A stretch of DNA of 64,000 nt from Novosphingobium sp. (GCF_027531025.1 NZ_JAPZQX010000007.1:62001-126000); one strand, 5' to 3'. Shown: positions 17,778-26,788, counted from the first letter of the stretch. Translations and numbers: made by a program. Notes: generated by a model from the sequence alone, not told the origin.

Positions 17778-19472
17778 ATGAAACCCCTTGCCCGCCTGAC
17801 CGATCCGCGTGTGCGCCATCTGGCGCCGCTGGTCGTCGCGCTGCAGATGCTTGCGGCACTGACTGAAGGGCTGGGGCTGGTCCTGCTGGTGCCGATGCTG
17901 GGCCTGCTGGCCGATCCCGGCGACACCGGCGGGGCAGGCCTGGCCGGGCGGCTCGCCGACTTTGGGCTGCCGACCGATCTGGCCAGCCTGCTGGCGCTGT
18001 TCGTAATGCTGGTCGCGATCCGGTCGGTGCTGGTGCTGTGGCGCAACCGGGCGGTTCTGGAACTGGAGCTGAAGCTGGTCGATGGCTTGCGGCGGCGAGC
18101 CTGGGCCAGCCTGCTCCACGCCGATTGGCGCCTGCTGAGCGCGCTGCGCCGCTCGGACCAGGCCAGCCTGCTGATCTCCAACCTGGATCGGGTGGGGCTG
18201 GGCATCAACCAGCTACTGGTGGCCACCACCACGGTTGTCACCCTGCTCGCGCTCGGGCTCGCGGCCCTGGCGATCGCCCCGCTGCTCGCATTGGGCGCCG
18301 GCCTGTCGGGCCTGCTGGTTCTGCTCGCCTATCGCGGCCTGCGCCGCCGCGCGACGCAGCTGGGTGAGGCGCTGGGTACGGTCTGGAACCGGCTTCACGC
18401 CGTGATCGGCGAATCGCTGGCAGCGCTGCGCACCATCAAGCTGCTGGGCGGTGAGGACCGGGCCGAGGCGGCGGTGATGGACCGGTTCGCAGCCCTGGGT
18501 GAGGCGCGCCATGCCTATCTGCGCAGCACGGGCCTGGGGCAACTGTTCCTGCAGACCGTCGGCGCGGCGGCGCTGGCCCTGCTGGTCTGGTTCGGATTGA
18601 CTGCCTGGAACTTGCCGCTGGCCACGATCCTGCCGATGGTGGCGCTGTTTGCCCGCGCCTTACCCTTGCTTGGCACCTTGCAGGAAGCCTGGCAGCGTTG
18701 GCTTCACGCCCGGCCCGCGCTGGCCGCAGCCCAGCAATTGATTGCCGAGACCGATGCCGCGCGGCAGGCCGACCTGCCCGCCGGTCCGCCACCCCGGCTG
18801 GAGCGGCTGATCGCGCTGGACCGGGTGCGGGTTCAGTTTGCCGGACAGCCGGCGGCAGCGCTCGAGCAGGTCTCGCTGGAGATCACGGCCGGTTCGATCG
18901 TGGCGCTCATCGGGCCATCCGGGGCGGGCAAGAGCACGCTGGCAGACCTGCTGGCTGGCCTGACCGCGCCCGATACCGGCCAGTTGATTCTCGACGGTCA
19001 GCCGCTCGATCCGGCCGCGCAGCGGGCCTGGCGCGGGGCGGTGGCCTATGTCGAGCAGGATCCGCTCGTGCTTGCGGCCAGCCTGCGCGACAACCTGCGC
19101 TGGGCTGCGCCCGAGGCTGACGATGCCCGGCTGTGGACCGCGCTGGAAGATGCCGCTGCGGCCGCTTTCGTGCGCGACCTGCCAGAGGGGCTCGATACCA
19201 TGCTGGGTGATGGCGGGCGGCAGCTGTCCGGTGGTGAGCGCCAGCGGCTGATGCTGGCCCGGGCCCTGCTGCGCGATCCGCAGCTGCTGATCCTCGACGA
19301 AGCAACCAGTGCCCTCGATCCTGCCAACGAGGCGGCAATCGCCACGGCGCTGGGGCGACTACGCGGACGCATGACGATCGTGCTGATCGCTCATCGCGGC
19401 GCGCTGACCCGGCTGGCGGACCGGGTGGTCCGGCTCGAATCCGGGCACGTGGTTGACGAATCCGCCGGTTGA
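17778..19472 (+). CDS. ABC exporter of the lasso cluster (protein D)
   Basis: A 564-residue half-transporter with about six membrane helices (residues 15-310) fused to a nucleotide-binding domain. Walker A GPSGAGKST is near residues 379-387, signature LSGGERQRL near 483-491 and Walker B LLILDEA near 503-509. It should export and give immunity to the mature peptide. Start taken at ATG 17778 because GGAGG lies eight bases upstream; in-frame ATG 17754 and TTG 17730 have none. There is no peptidase C39 domain, as expected when B2 removes the leader. No isopeptidase or TonB receptor gene adjoins the cluster. Confidence 0.88.
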   Translation: MKPLARLTDPRVRHLAPLVVALQMLAALTEGLGLVLLVPMLGLLADPGDTGGAGLAGRLADFGLPTDLASLLALFVMLVAIRSVLVLWRNRAVLELELKLVDGLRRRAWASLLHADWRLLSALRRSDQASLLISNLDRVGLGINQLLVATTTVVTLLALGLAALAIAPLLALGAGLSGLLVLLAYRGLRRRATQLGEALGTVWNRLHAVIGESLAALRTIKLLGGEDRAEAAVMDRFAALGEARHAYLRSTGLGQLFLQTVGAAALALLVWFGLTAWNLPLATILPMVALFARALPLLGTLQEAWQRWLHARPALAAAQQLIAETDAARQADLPAGPPPRLERLIALDRVRVQFAGQPAAALEQVSLEITAGSIVALIGPSGAGKSTLADLLAGLTAPDTGQLILDGQPLDPAAQRAWRGAVAYVEQDPLVLAASLRDNLRWAAPEADDARLWTALEDAAAAAFVRDLPEGLDTMLGDGGRQLSGGERQRLMLARALLRDPQLLILDEATSALDPANEAAIATALGRLRGRMTIVLIAHRGALTRLADRVVRLESGHVVDESAG

Positions 19473-19602
19473 TTCCAATTCTTGCCCAATTCACCGGCTA
19501 TTCAGCGGCCGAATCATAACCGGGGAACAATGAACGGAACCGCGCCCGCCCATTCGGACCATGGTGCGCTGTTCTGCCCCCCAGCAACAGGACGATGACA
19601 CG

Positions 19603-20106
19603 ATGATCCTGCCCCGACGTGCCCGCGCCGCGGTGCTTGCCCTTGCTACCCTCTCCCTCGGTTCGGCCGCGGCGCAGCCATTGGCCGCCGAAGGCCCGGC
19701 CCGCCCGCCCGCCGGCTGCACCGGCCCGGCCAGCGACACCTGGCTCAACGTGGTGGCGGAGAACGTGCGCAACAACAACGGCGTGATCGCGATCACCCTT
19801 TATGCTGACAACCCCTCGAAGTTCCTGGTCAAGCGCGGCTCGCTTTACGTCGGGCGGGTCGATGCGACCACCGGTACCACCCGTGGCTGCATCTTCGTGC
19901 CCAAGCCCGGCGTCTATGTAATCGCGCTTTATCATGACGAGAACGGCGACGGGAAGTTCGACCGGACCGGGATCGGCCTGCCCGCCGAAGGCTATGGCTT
20001 CTCGAACAATCCGGCCACTCTGGCCGGCTTGCCGCAGTTCCGCTCGGTCCGCCTTGGCGTGGCCAAGCCGGGCCTGACCACCCGCATCACGATGAAGTAT
20101 CCCTGA
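19603..20106 (+). CDS. Exported DUF2141 domain protein
   Basis: A 167-residue protein with a signal peptide (cleavage after SAAAQ) and a single DUF2141 beta-sandwich domain. Typical segments are VRNNNGVIAITLYADNP, KPGVYVIALYHDENGDGKFD and GLPAEGYGFSNN. The calcium-loop-like DENGDGKFD is characteristic. Function is unknown for the family. ATG 19603 has AGGA ten bases upstream. It lies downstream of the lasso exporter on the same strand, 130 bases away; there is no reason to include it in the cluster. Confidence 0.8.
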   Translation: MILPRRARAAVLALATLSLGSAAAQPLAAEGPARPPAGCTGPASDTWLNVVAENVRNNNGVIAITLYADNPSKFLVKRGSLYVGRVDATTGTTRGCIFVPKPGVYVIALYHDENGDGKFDRTGIGLPAEGYGFSNNPATLAGLPQFRSVRLGVAKPGLTTRITMKYP

Positions 20107-20121
20107 CCTTCCGGGTCAGGG
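20101..20121. terminator. Shared hairpin between convergent genes
   Basis: A perfect eight-base-pair stem (CCCTGACC / GGTCAGGG) with a five-base loop covers both stop codons, that of the DUF2141 gene and that of the convergent nucleotidyltransferase gene. There is no T-run, so any terminator role is inference. Confidence 0.45.
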
Positions 20122-20856
20122 CCGGGTGTAGACTTCGGGTAGCTCGGCCGGGGCCTGGGCCTCGGCCAGTTCGAAGGCGCGCGGATCGTCGACATCGAGC
20201 CACCAGGCCGTGCCGATGTCCCAGGTCGCTGCGCGACCGGCATCGGCCAGCCGCTGCATCCCCTCGGACAGGCTGCCTGCCTTGCCTGCGGCAATGGCGG
20301 TGCGGATCGCCTCGGCCAGTTCCGGGGTCGCCAGGAATGCTCCGCAATCGACCGCGTCATAGTCGGGAATGGTCTTGCCGATCGCACGGATGAAGCCGCG
20401 GGCGTCGGTCTGCACCCAGGTGGCATCGTCGGGATCGACCAGCGGATTGTCGCAGCGCCGGTCGATCGCCAAGGTCACGCCGCGATCGGCGCTGCCCTGC
20501 CGCGCCAGGCCCGCCAGGATCGGGGCGGAAAAGATGTGGTCGCTCATCATCAGCAGGTAATTGCCCGCGATGACTTCGGCCCCGGCGATCACCGACCAGC
20601 CGTTGGGCTTTGTCCAGTCGGCCACCCGCTGTGCCACCACCGGCAATCCGGCGCGATCGGCAATCGACGGCAGGGCGGCCTCGATCCGTTCGGCCTCATG
20701 CCCGGTGACCACGACCACGCGCTCGGCCCCGGCGGCACGGGCCTGGCGCGCGCCCAGTTCGAGCAGGGGAATGCCCGAGATCGGGGTCAGCGGCTTTGAA
20801 TCCGAGACATCGCGTAGGCGGCTGCCGAACCCGGCGGCAATGATCAGGGCGTCCAT
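20116..20856 (-). CDS. Nucleotidyltransferase, probable CTP:inositol-1-phosphate cytidylyltransferase
   Basis: A 246-residue sugar-phosphate nucleotidyltransferase fold protein. The N-terminal signature is IIAAGFGSRLRDVSDSKPLTPISGIPLL, with the Mg-binding SDHIF in the middle. The sequence resembles the cytidylyltransferase half of archaeal IPCT-DIPPS enzymes. Its position just downstream of inositol-3-phosphate synthase and near a CDP-alcohol phosphatidyltransferase supports formation of CDP-inositol. ATG 20856 has GAGGA upstream; a longer open frame overlaps ino1 and is not used. A phosphocholine or other nucleotidyltransferase is the main alternative. Confidence 0.75.
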   Translation of the reverse strand: MDALIIAAGFGSRLRDVSDSKPLTPISGIPLLELGARQARAAGAERVVVVTGHEAERIEAALPSIADRAGLPVVAQRVADWTKPNGWSVIAGAEVIAGNYLLMMSDHIFSAPILAGLARQGSADRGVTLAIDRRCDNPLVDPDDATWVQTDARGFIRAIGKTIPDYDAVDCGAFLATPELAEAIRTAIAAGKAGSLSEGMQRLADAGRAATWDIGTAWWLDVDDPRAFELAEAQAPAELPEVYTRP

Positions 20857-20874
20857 CGGGGCATCCTCACAAAC

Positions 20875-20914
20875 GGAAACGGCGCCGGATTGCCCCGACG
20901 CCGCTCCAGTTTCC
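20875..20914 (-). other. Imperfect inverted repeat between ino1 and the cytidylyltransferase gene
   Basis: GGAAAC and CGGCG on one side face CGCCG and GTTTCC on the other, giving a two-part stem in the gap between the genes. It may moderate read-through or stabilise the upstream message; no T-tract follows. Confidence 0.25.
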
Positions 20915-20926
20915 AGTTCGCTGGCC

Positions 20927-22027
20927 TTATTCCGCGGCGATCGCGGCGTCGGCGATGTATTCCTCGACCATCTGGGCGGCGAGGTCATCGTTGAACTGCT
21001 GCGGCGGGTGCTTGCAGAAGTAGGCCGAGGCGCCGATCACGGCCCCGCCCTCACCGCGCTCGGAAGCGAGCTTGGCGCAGCGGATCGCGTCCATGACGCA
21101 GGCGGCCGAGTTGGGGCTGTCTTCCACCGAGAGGCGCAGTTCCAGTTCCATCGGCACGTTGCCCCACTGCAGGCCTTCAAGGCGCAGGAAGCACAGCTTG
21201 TTGTCCTTCTGCCAGGGCACATAGTCCGACGGGCCGACGTGGATGTTCTCGTCCTCGAGGCGCTGGGCCAGCATGGCCTGCACGGCTTCGGTCTTCGATT
21301 CCTTCTTCGAACCCAGGCGCTGGCGGTCCAGCATGTTCATGAAGTCGGTGTTGCCGCCGGTGTTGAGCTGGTAAGTGCGCTCGACCGTCACGCCGCGGGC
21401 GGCGAACAGGCTGGAGAGCACGCGGTGGACGATCGTGGCGCCGACCTGGGCCTTGATGTCGTCACCCACGATCGGGATGTTCTTGGCGCGGAAGCGGGCT
21501 TCCCACTCCGGGTTGCTGGCGATGAACACCGGCATGCAGTTGACCACGGCAACGCCCGCTTCCAGCGCGCATTCCATGTAGAATTCGGTGGCTTCCTGCG
21601 ACCCGACGGGGAGGAAGTTGACGAGCACGTCAGCGCCCGAATCCTTGATCGCCTGGACGATCCGGGCCTGATCGGCTTCCGGTTCGCTGGCAACGATGAA
21701 GCCCTTTTCGCCGACGGTGGTCATGTGCGGGGCAACGCCGTCCGAAACCTTGCCCATGATCACCTTTGCACCGGTCAGCGGCACGTCGGCCTGGAACACC
21801 TTGGTGTTGTTGGGCTGGGCGAAGATCGCCTCGGCAATGTCCTTGCCGACCTTGCGGGCATCGACATCGATCCCCAGGACGAAATCGACGTCACCCGCGC
21901 CATAGCCGCCGATCTTGTCGTGGATCAGACCCTGCGACGAGTTGTTCTGGCGATAGTAGGTAACCCCCTGGACCAGCGAGCTTGCGCAGTTGCCAACGCC
22001 AATCATGGCGACCTTGATAGGCTTCAT
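20927..22027 (-). CDS. ino1: Inositol-3-phosphate synthase
   Basis: Converts glucose 6-phosphate to 1D-myo-inositol 3-phosphate with NAD. The 366-residue protein is the short bacterial/archaeal type. The NAD-binding start is KVAMIGVGNCASSLVQGV, and conserved segments include VNFLPVGSQEATEFYMECALEAGVAVVNCMPVFIAS, NIPIVGDDIKAQVGATIVHR and the active-site TYQLNTGGNTDFMNM. AAGGA lies ten bases before the ATG. It is divergent from the CDP-alcohol phosphatidyltransferase and upstream of the probable cytidylyltransferase. Its leader carries a strong hairpin (22058-22078). Confidence 0.95.
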   Translation of the reverse strand: MKPIKVAMIGVGNCASSLVQGVTYYRQNNSSQGLIHDKIGGYGAGDVDFVLGIDVDARKVGKDIAEAIFAQPNNTKVFQADVPLTGAKVIMGKVSDGVAPHMTTVGEKGFIVASEPEADQARIVQAIKDSGADVLVNFLPVGSQEATEFYMECALEAGVAVVNCMPVFIASNPEWEARFRAKNIPIVGDDIKAQVGATIVHRVLSSLFAARGVTVERTYQLNTGGNTDFMNMLDRQRLGSKKESKTEAVQAMLAQRLEDENIHVGPSDYVPWQKDNKLCFLRLEGLQWGNVPMELELRLSVEDSPNSAACVMDAIRCAKLASERGEGGAVIGASAYFCKHPPQQFNDDLAAQMVEEYIADAAIAAE

Positions 22028-22057
22028 TCTGACTCAATCCTTCTCGAGCGGCGCATT

Positions 22058-22078
22058 GCGGCCTTAAGCAAAGGCCGC
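22058..22078 (-). promoter_or_regulatory. Leader hairpin upstream of ino1
   Basis: GCGGCCTT at 22058-22065 and AAGGCCGC at 22071-22078 form a perfect eight-base-pair stem with a five-base loop, about 30 bases before the ino1 start. It would be in the 5' untranslated RNA if transcription starts upstream, or could be a DNA operator. Confidence 0.45.
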
Positions 22079-22094
22079 CGCATTATGAAATCGC

Positions 22095-22119
22095 GCGCCA
22101 AAAGCAGGAAGTTTGGCGC
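22095..22119. promoter_or_regulatory. Operator-like inverted repeat upstream of ino1
   Basis: GCGCCAAA (22095-22102) and TTTGGCGC (22112-22119) are perfect inverted half-sites separated by nine bases. Spacing and length suit a dimeric repressor. The regulator is unknown and no regulator gene is adjacent. Confidence 0.4.
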
Positions 22120-22405
22120 AGGTCAAGCCGAATACCGAGAGGGCGCTGGCGCAATGGCCAGGCGCGTCCCCCTGCCTCCGGTGCCGATTCTGACGGAAAT
22201 CCATGCGAATCCCGCTGCACGTCGGCATTGTGCCTGCGCAAAGCAGGCCTGCTAGCATAGCAGCATTCGCGGGCAGGGCAAACTGGCTGTTGCGACACCC
22301 GCATAATCCGGTGTTCGTGGCCCAATCCGCTTGTCGCGCCGGGGGCAAGGCCTCTAAGGGAAGGCTTGGCGGCATGAGCCGCGATCATGAGTTTCCGGGG
22401 GCGCA

Positions 22406-23314
22406 GTGACACAAGCCAAGGCGAACGCCGAACAGTCGAAACCGCAGCGCCCCCAGCGTCCACGCGAGCTGCAAGACGGGCTGAACCATTACCTGTATCA
22501 CCCGCTGGCCTGGCAACTGGCGCGGGGCCTGGCCCATACGCCGATCACCCCTAACATGGTTTCGGTGTTCGGCGCGCTGATGGTCGTGGCGGCCGGGGTG
22601 GTCTATGCCAACCTCGCCTGGCCGGTGGGCGCGGCGCTGGGCATGGCGCTGCACATGGGCTGGCACGTGGTCGATGGCGCCGATGGCGATCTGGCGCGGC
22701 TGACCGGCCGGACCAGCCCGGTCGGCGAGATGGTCGACGGGCTGTGCGACTATCTCAGCCACGTAGTGCTCTACCTGATTCTCGGCTGGCTGCTGGCGCA
22801 GGGGCCGGGCTTCTTCCACGGCGCAGCCGGCTGGGTTCTGCTGGTGGTGGCGGGGATCAGTCACGCGGTGCAATCGAACCATGTCGAGGTGCAGCGGCGG
22901 CAGTACCAGTGGTGGGTCTATGGCACCCCATGGCTGCGCCACAGCCACGGCAAGGACGATTCGGCCACCAGCAAGAGCTTCTTCGGCGTCCTCGTTTCGG
23001 CCTATCTCAATGCTGCGAGCGGCATGACCCCGCATGCGCTGAAGATCGACGCGGCGATCGATGCGGCCCAGGGCGATCCCGCGCGGCTGGCGGCGATTGC
23101 CGCTGCGGTGAAGGCCGAGGCGCCGCCGCTGCTGTTCGTCTGCAAGGTGCTGGGGCCGAACCCGCGTGCGATCGTGCTGGGCCTGTCGATGTTCGCCGGC
23201 AGTCCGCTCTATTACCTGCTTTATCAGGCCGTGCTGCTCAACGTGCTGCTGGTAGTATCCGTGCGCATGCACAATGCCGCCGCGCGGCGGATCTCGGCAG
23301 CAATCGGGGCCTAG
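22406..23314 (+). CDS. CDP-alcohol phosphatidyltransferase family membrane protein
   Basis: A 302-residue membrane enzyme with about six helices. It has the full family signature: residues DGADGDLARLTGRT, then PVGEMVDGLCD, giving D-xx-DG-xx-AR-x8-G-xxx-D-xxx-D with all metal and substrate residues. It should transfer a phospho-alcohol from a CDP-linked donor. Next to ino1 and the probable inositol cytidylyltransferase, the likely reactions are inositol phosphodiester formation from CDP-inositol or phosphatidylinositol-phosphate synthesis from CDP-diacylglycerol; sequence alone does not choose between them. It uses a GTG start. Confidence 0.85.
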   Translation: MTQAKANAEQSKPQRPQRPRELQDGLNHYLYHPLAWQLARGLAHTPITPNMVSVFGALMVVAAGVVYANLAWPVGAALGMALHMGWHVVDGADGDLARLTGRTSPVGEMVDGLCDYLSHVVLYLILGWLLAQGPGFFHGAAGWVLLVVAGISHAVQSNHVEVQRRQYQWWVYGTPWLRHSHGKDDSATSKSFFGVLVSAYLNAASGMTPHALKIDAAIDAAQGDPARLAAIAAAVKAEAPPLLFVCKVLGPNPRAIVLGLSMFAGSPLYYLLYQAVLLNVLLVVSVRMHNAAARRISAAIGA

Positions 23315-23345
23315 ACGGCGGCGGCGAGGCGGCTATCATCGCCCC

Positions 23346-24542
23346 ATGCTGCACGCCCACCTGCTTGACGCCGCCCGTTCGATTTCCGGCGAGATTGTTG
23401 CCCTGCGCCGCGCGATCCATGCCGAGCCCGAACTTGGTCTCCACACCCCGCGCACCAGCGCCAAGGTTCGCGCTGCGCTGGCCGATCTGCCGCTGACCTG
23501 GCGCGAGGGCCCTTCGACCACCGGCCTCGTGGCCACGCTGGTCGGTGGGGCGGGGCCGGGTCGCCATGTGCTGCTGCGCGGTGACATGGATGCCTTGCCG
23601 ATGCCGGAGGAGACCGGCCTCGATTTCGCCTCGCAGGTGCCGGGCGCGATGCACGCCTGCGGGCACGATGCCCACACCGCCATGCTGGCCGGCGCGGCGC
23701 GGGTGCTGGCGGCGCGGCAGGCGGAGCTTCAGGGCACCGTCTCCTTAATGTTCCAGCCGGGGGAAGAAGGGCACCACGGCGCCCGCTTCATGCTGGACGA
23801 TGGCCTGATCGATCCCTTGCCCGATGCGGCCTTTGCGCTTCACGTGATGCCCAATGCCAAGCATGGCCTGGTGGCGGGCCGGGCCGGACCTTTGATGGCC
23901 GCGGCCGACCAGTTCGAGATCACCGTGCGCGGCGAAGGCGGCCATGCCTCGATGCCGCACCAGACCCACGATCCGGTGCCGGTTGCCTGCGAGATCGTTC
24001 TGGCGATCCAGGCCATGGTCACCCGCCGCTTCAACGCCCACGATCCGGTGGTGGTGACCGTCGCGCGGATCGAGGGCGGGACGGCCCACAACGTGATCGC
24101 CGACTTCGCCACACTGAAGGGCACGATGCGCACGCTATCTGCGCATCACCGCGCCCAGCTTCATGATGCCTTGCGCCAGCTTGCCGGCGGGATTGCCGCC
24201 GCGCACGGCCTCACCGCCGTGATCAACATCATCGAAGGCTTTCCGGTCACCGTCTGCGATCCCCGCGCAGTCGCCTTTGGCGAGGCCGTGACGGGCGACC
24301 TGTTCGGTCCCCAGGCTTGGCAGACGCTGGCGACACCGATCATGGGCGCGGAAGATTTCTCCTATGTGCTGGAGAAAGTCCCTGGCGCGATGTTCTTCCT
24401 GGGCGTGGCCGAGGATGGGGCAGACTGGCGTTCGTGCTGCGCGATCCATTCCACCAGGATGATGGTGGATGAAAAGGTCCTGCCCAACGGCACGGCGCTG
24501 TTGGCCGGGCTGGCGGCCGCTTTCCTCGAACGCGGATTCTGA
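23346..24542 (+). CDS. M20 family amidohydrolase (hippurate hydrolase-like)
   Basis: A 398-residue zinc peptidase-like enzyme without a signal peptide. Conserved parts are RRAIHAEPELG, LLRGDMDALPM, HACGHDAHTAMLAGAARVL (metal ligands), FQPGEEGHHGARFMLDDGL (catalytic Glu pair), the dimerisation domain with GEGGHASMPHQTHDPV and the late MGAEDFSYVLEKVPGAMFFLG. It hydrolyses N-acyl or aminoacyl amide bonds; the exact substrate is unknown. ATG 23346 was chosen over an upstream in-frame start that overlaps the preceding gene. It ends convergently with the retropepsin-like gene. Confidence 0.88.
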   Translation: MLHAHLLDAARSISGEIVALRRAIHAEPELGLHTPRTSAKVRAALADLPLTWREGPSTTGLVATLVGGAGPGRHVLLRGDMDALPMPEETGLDFASQVPGAMHACGHDAHTAMLAGAARVLAARQAELQGTVSLMFQPGEEGHHGARFMLDDGLIDPLPDAAFALHVMPNAKHGLVAGRAGPLMAAADQFEITVRGEGGHASMPHQTHDPVPVACEIVLAIQAMVTRRFNAHDPVVVTVARIEGGTAHNVIADFATLKGTMRTLSAHHRAQLHDALRQLAGGIAAAHGLTAVINIIEGFPVTVCDPRAVAFGEAVTGDLFGPQAWQTLATPIMGAEDFSYVLEKVPGAMFFLGVAEDGADWRSCCAIHSTRMMVDEKVLPNGTALLAGLAAAFLERGF

Positions 24543-24549
24543 TCGTCGG

Positions 24550-25062
24550 CTAGCGCGGCCGGATCACCATCCGGTCGCCGCTCAGTTCAACCTTGCCGAG
24601 TTGGCGCAGCACCGACTGGCCCAGCAGGTTGACCGTCAGGCCTTCGACCACCACCGCCGGCACGCCGCGAAACTCCTGCCCGCCCACTTCCAGGCTGTCG
24701 ATCGTGACCGGGGCGCCATAGCCCACGCCCGAGGCGGTCTGCATCATTGGCTGGAAGCTGCCGGGATCGACCTGCAGGCCAAGCTGTTCGGCCTCGTCGA
24801 TGGTCAGGGCAACGACATCGGCCCCGGTATCGACCAGGAACCGGACGTCCTGTCCTTCCACCAGCGCTGTGACGTGAAACTGTCCGCTGCCATCGCGGCG
24901 CAGGACCAGCGCCTGGCCATCACCAACGACGGCTTGCGGCGACTGGGCGGGAGCCGGTGCGACCGTTCCGCTGCTGGCGCTATCCGCTTCCGGCATGATT
25001 GCCCCTGCCACCAGCATCATGGCCAGGATGGCCCCAAAGGCGATGGCGAAAAGGCGGATCAT
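24550..25062 (-). CDS. Retropepsin-like aspartic protease, membrane anchored
   Basis: A 170-residue protein of the clan AA TIGR02281 type. An N-terminal hydrophobic helix (residues 3-23) anchors or exports it, followed by a low-complexity linker. The single aspartic protease domain shows the active-site FLVDTGADVVALT and the later VNLLGQSVLRQL. Such proteins act as dimers. Their targets in bacteria are mostly unknown. It lies 46 bases downstream of ispG on the same strand. Confidence 0.82.
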   Translation of the reverse strand: MIRLFAIAFGAILAMMLVAGAIMPEADSASSGTVAPAPAQSPQAVVGDGQALVLRRDGSGQFHVTALVEGQDVRFLVDTGADVVALTIDEAEQLGLQVDPGSFQPMMQTASGVGYGAPVTIDSLEVGGQEFRGVPAVVVEGLTVNLLGQSVLRQLGKVELSGDRMVIRPR

Positions 25063-25108
25063 GGCGGCAGGATAACCGCCTGTTCCTAAGGCTTTGCGAA
25101 CGCGGCGC

Positions 25109-26248
25109 TCAGGCTACCTTGCCGTGCAGGCTGTCCATGCTGGCAACGGCCCCGCTTTCGATTTCGGCGGCCTTTTCCTCGACCAGTTTGACGATGTAAT
25201 CGATCATGCCGTCGTCGGCCACGTGGTGGTCGGTCACTCCGCGCAGATAGACCATGTGCTTGCCGTTGCCGCCGCCGGTCACGCCAATATCGGTCTCACG
25301 CGCTTCGCCGGGGCCATTGACCACGCAGCCCAGCACCGAAAGGCTCATCGGCGTCTTGATGTGGCCGAGGGCATCTTCCAGCTTTTGCACGGTGCGGATC
25401 ACGTCAAAGCCCTGCCGCGCGCATGAGGGGCAGGAGACGACGCGGACGCCGCGGGTGCGCAGGCCCAGCGACTTCAGGATCTCGTAGCCGACGCGCACTT
25501 CCTCTTCCGGCTCGGCCGACAGGCTGACGCGGATCGTGTCGCCGATCCCGGCCCACAGCAGGTTGCCGATGCCGATCGCCGACTTGACCGTGCCGCCGAT
25601 CAGGCCGCCAGCTTCGGTAATGCCGAGGTGCAGCGGGCAGTCGACCGCTTCGGCCAGCCCCATGTAGGCACCCACGGCCAGGAACACGTCGCTGGCCTTC
25701 ACCGCCACCTTGTATTCGTGGAAATCGTGGTCCTGCAGCAGCTTGATGTGATCGAGTGCCGATTCCACCAGCGCTTCGGGGCAGGGTTCGCCGTACTTTT
25801 CGAGCAGGTCCTTTTCGAGGCTGCCGGCATTGACGCCGATCCGGATCGCGCAGCCATTGGCCTTAGCGGCGCGGACCACTTCGGCCACCCGCTCGCTCGA
25901 ACCGATGTTGCCGGGGTTGATCCGCAGGCAGGCCGCGCCCGCATCGGCGGCTTCGAGGCCGCGCTTGTAGTGGAAATGGATGTCCGCCACGATCGGTACG
26001 CGCGCCGCCTTGACGATCTTGGACAGCGCCGCGGTGCTTTCCACGTCCGGGCAGGACACGCGGATGATATCGGCCCCGGCCTCCTCGCAGCGACGGATCT
26101 GGTTGATCGTTGCCACCGGATCGGAGGTGAGCGTGTTGGTCATGGTCTGGACCGTGATCGGCGCATCGCCCCCGACGGGGACCTTGCCAACCATGATCTG
26201 CCGGGACTTGCGCCGCGCGATATCGCGCCAGGGACGGACTGAGGACAT
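25109..26248 (-). CDS. ispG: 4-hydroxy-3-methylbut-2-en-1-yl diphosphate synthase
   Basis: The penultimate MEP-pathway enzyme, a [4Fe-4S] protein. The 379-residue length is that of the bacterial form without the plant insert. The N-terminal TIM barrel begins [28 protein letters not shown]; the cluster ligands are in [12 protein letters not shown] and [21 protein letters not shown]. Together with dxs it feeds the carotenoid genes in this window. It is followed by the retropepsin-like gene and preceded by two acetyltransferase genes on the same strand. Confidence 0.97.
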   Translation of the reverse strand: MSSVRPWRDIARRKSRQIMVGKVPVGGDAPITVQTMTNTLTSDPVATINQIRRCEEAGADIIRVSCPDVESTAALSKIVKAARVPIVADIHFHYKRGLEAADAGAACLRINPGNIGSSERVAEVVRAAKANGCAIRIGVNAGSLEKDLLEKYGEPCPEALVESALDHIKLLQDHDFHEYKVAVKASDVFLAVGAYMGLAEAVDCPLHLGITEAGGLIGGTVKSAIGIGNLLWAGIGDTIRVSLSAEPEEEVRVGYEILKSLGLRTRGVRVVSCPSCARQGFDVIRTVQKLEDALGHIKTPMSLSVLGCVVNGPGEARETDIGVTGGGNGKHMVYLRGVTDHHVADDGMIDYIVKLVEEKAAEIESGAVASMDSLHGKVA

Positions 26249-26266
26249 GGGCGGCGATATAGGGTG

Positions 26267-26788
26267 CTAGAGCATCCGTGCGAAGAGGAATTCCTCATCC
26301 AGCTGCTCGCCGACCCGAAAGGTGATGTCGGCCACCTTGTCGAAGCCATAGCGGCGGTAGAAGCGGTGGCCGCCGTCATTGTAGGCATAGACCGAAATCT
26401 GCACCTCGTCCGCGCCGCGCGCCGCGAATTCGGCCATGGCCCAGTCCATCAGCTGGCCCCCGATCCCGCCGCCGGTAGCCTCTGGCGCGGTATAGAGCTG
26501 CTTCAGCTCCATCACGCGCTGGCCGCGGGCATGTTCGGGAAAGCCGCAGGTCAGGCTGATCTTGCAATAGCCCACCAGCTCCCCGGCGCGCTCGGCCAGG
26601 CGGTAAACCCGGTCTGGGTTGGCCAGGTCGGCGGCGATTGCCGGTTCTGACAGGCTCTCGGCGAGGAAGGTGTTCAGGTCCGCCTCGGAATAGAGCGGGC
26701 CGAACTTGGCCACGAAGGCGCGGATCGCCAGCTCGGACAGGGCTGGTCTGTCGGCGGCGGTGGCGGGGCGCAGGATCAGGTCGGTCAC
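26267..26788 (-). CDS. GNAT family N-acetyltransferase
   Basis: A 173-residue acetyl-CoA-dependent acyltransferase. The acetyl-CoA loop is in LKQLYTAPEATGGGIGGQLMDWAMAEFAARGADEVQISVYAYNDGGHRFYRRYGFDKV (split here at GGGIGG), with the typical C-terminal AYNDGGHRFYRRYGF. The GTG start overlaps the stop of a second GNAT gene in a GTGA pair. The ispG start lies 18 bases downstream of its stop. Substrate unknown. Confidence 0.85.
   Translation of the reverse strand: MTDLILRPATAADRPALSELAIRAFVAKFGPLYSEADLNTFLAESLSEPAIAADLANPDRVYRLAERAGELVGYCKISLTCGFPEHARGQRVMELKQLYTAPEATGGGIGGQLMDWAMAEFAARGADEVQISVYAYNDGGHRFYRRYGFDKVADITFRVGEQLDEEFLFARML

Larger units (their letters stand above)
22028..22405. other. 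Gene-free divergent promoter region with two inverted repeats
   Basis: The 378 bases between ino1 (minus) and the CDP-alcohol phosphatidyltransferase (plus) hold no convincing gene. They contain a hairpin near ino1 and a separate operator-like inverted repeat, both listed on their own. No clear -35/-10 pair stood out. Confidence 0.6.

Noticed and set aside
14019-19472. Lasso isopeptidase or TonB-dependent receptor in the cluster
   Set aside because: Genes on both sides (rpe, DUF2141 protein) are unrelated; neither partner is encoded within the window.
20561-22255. 564-codon plus-strand open frame
   Set aside because: Antisense shadow of ino1 and the cytidylyltransferase gene; both of those have clear motifs and ribosome sites.
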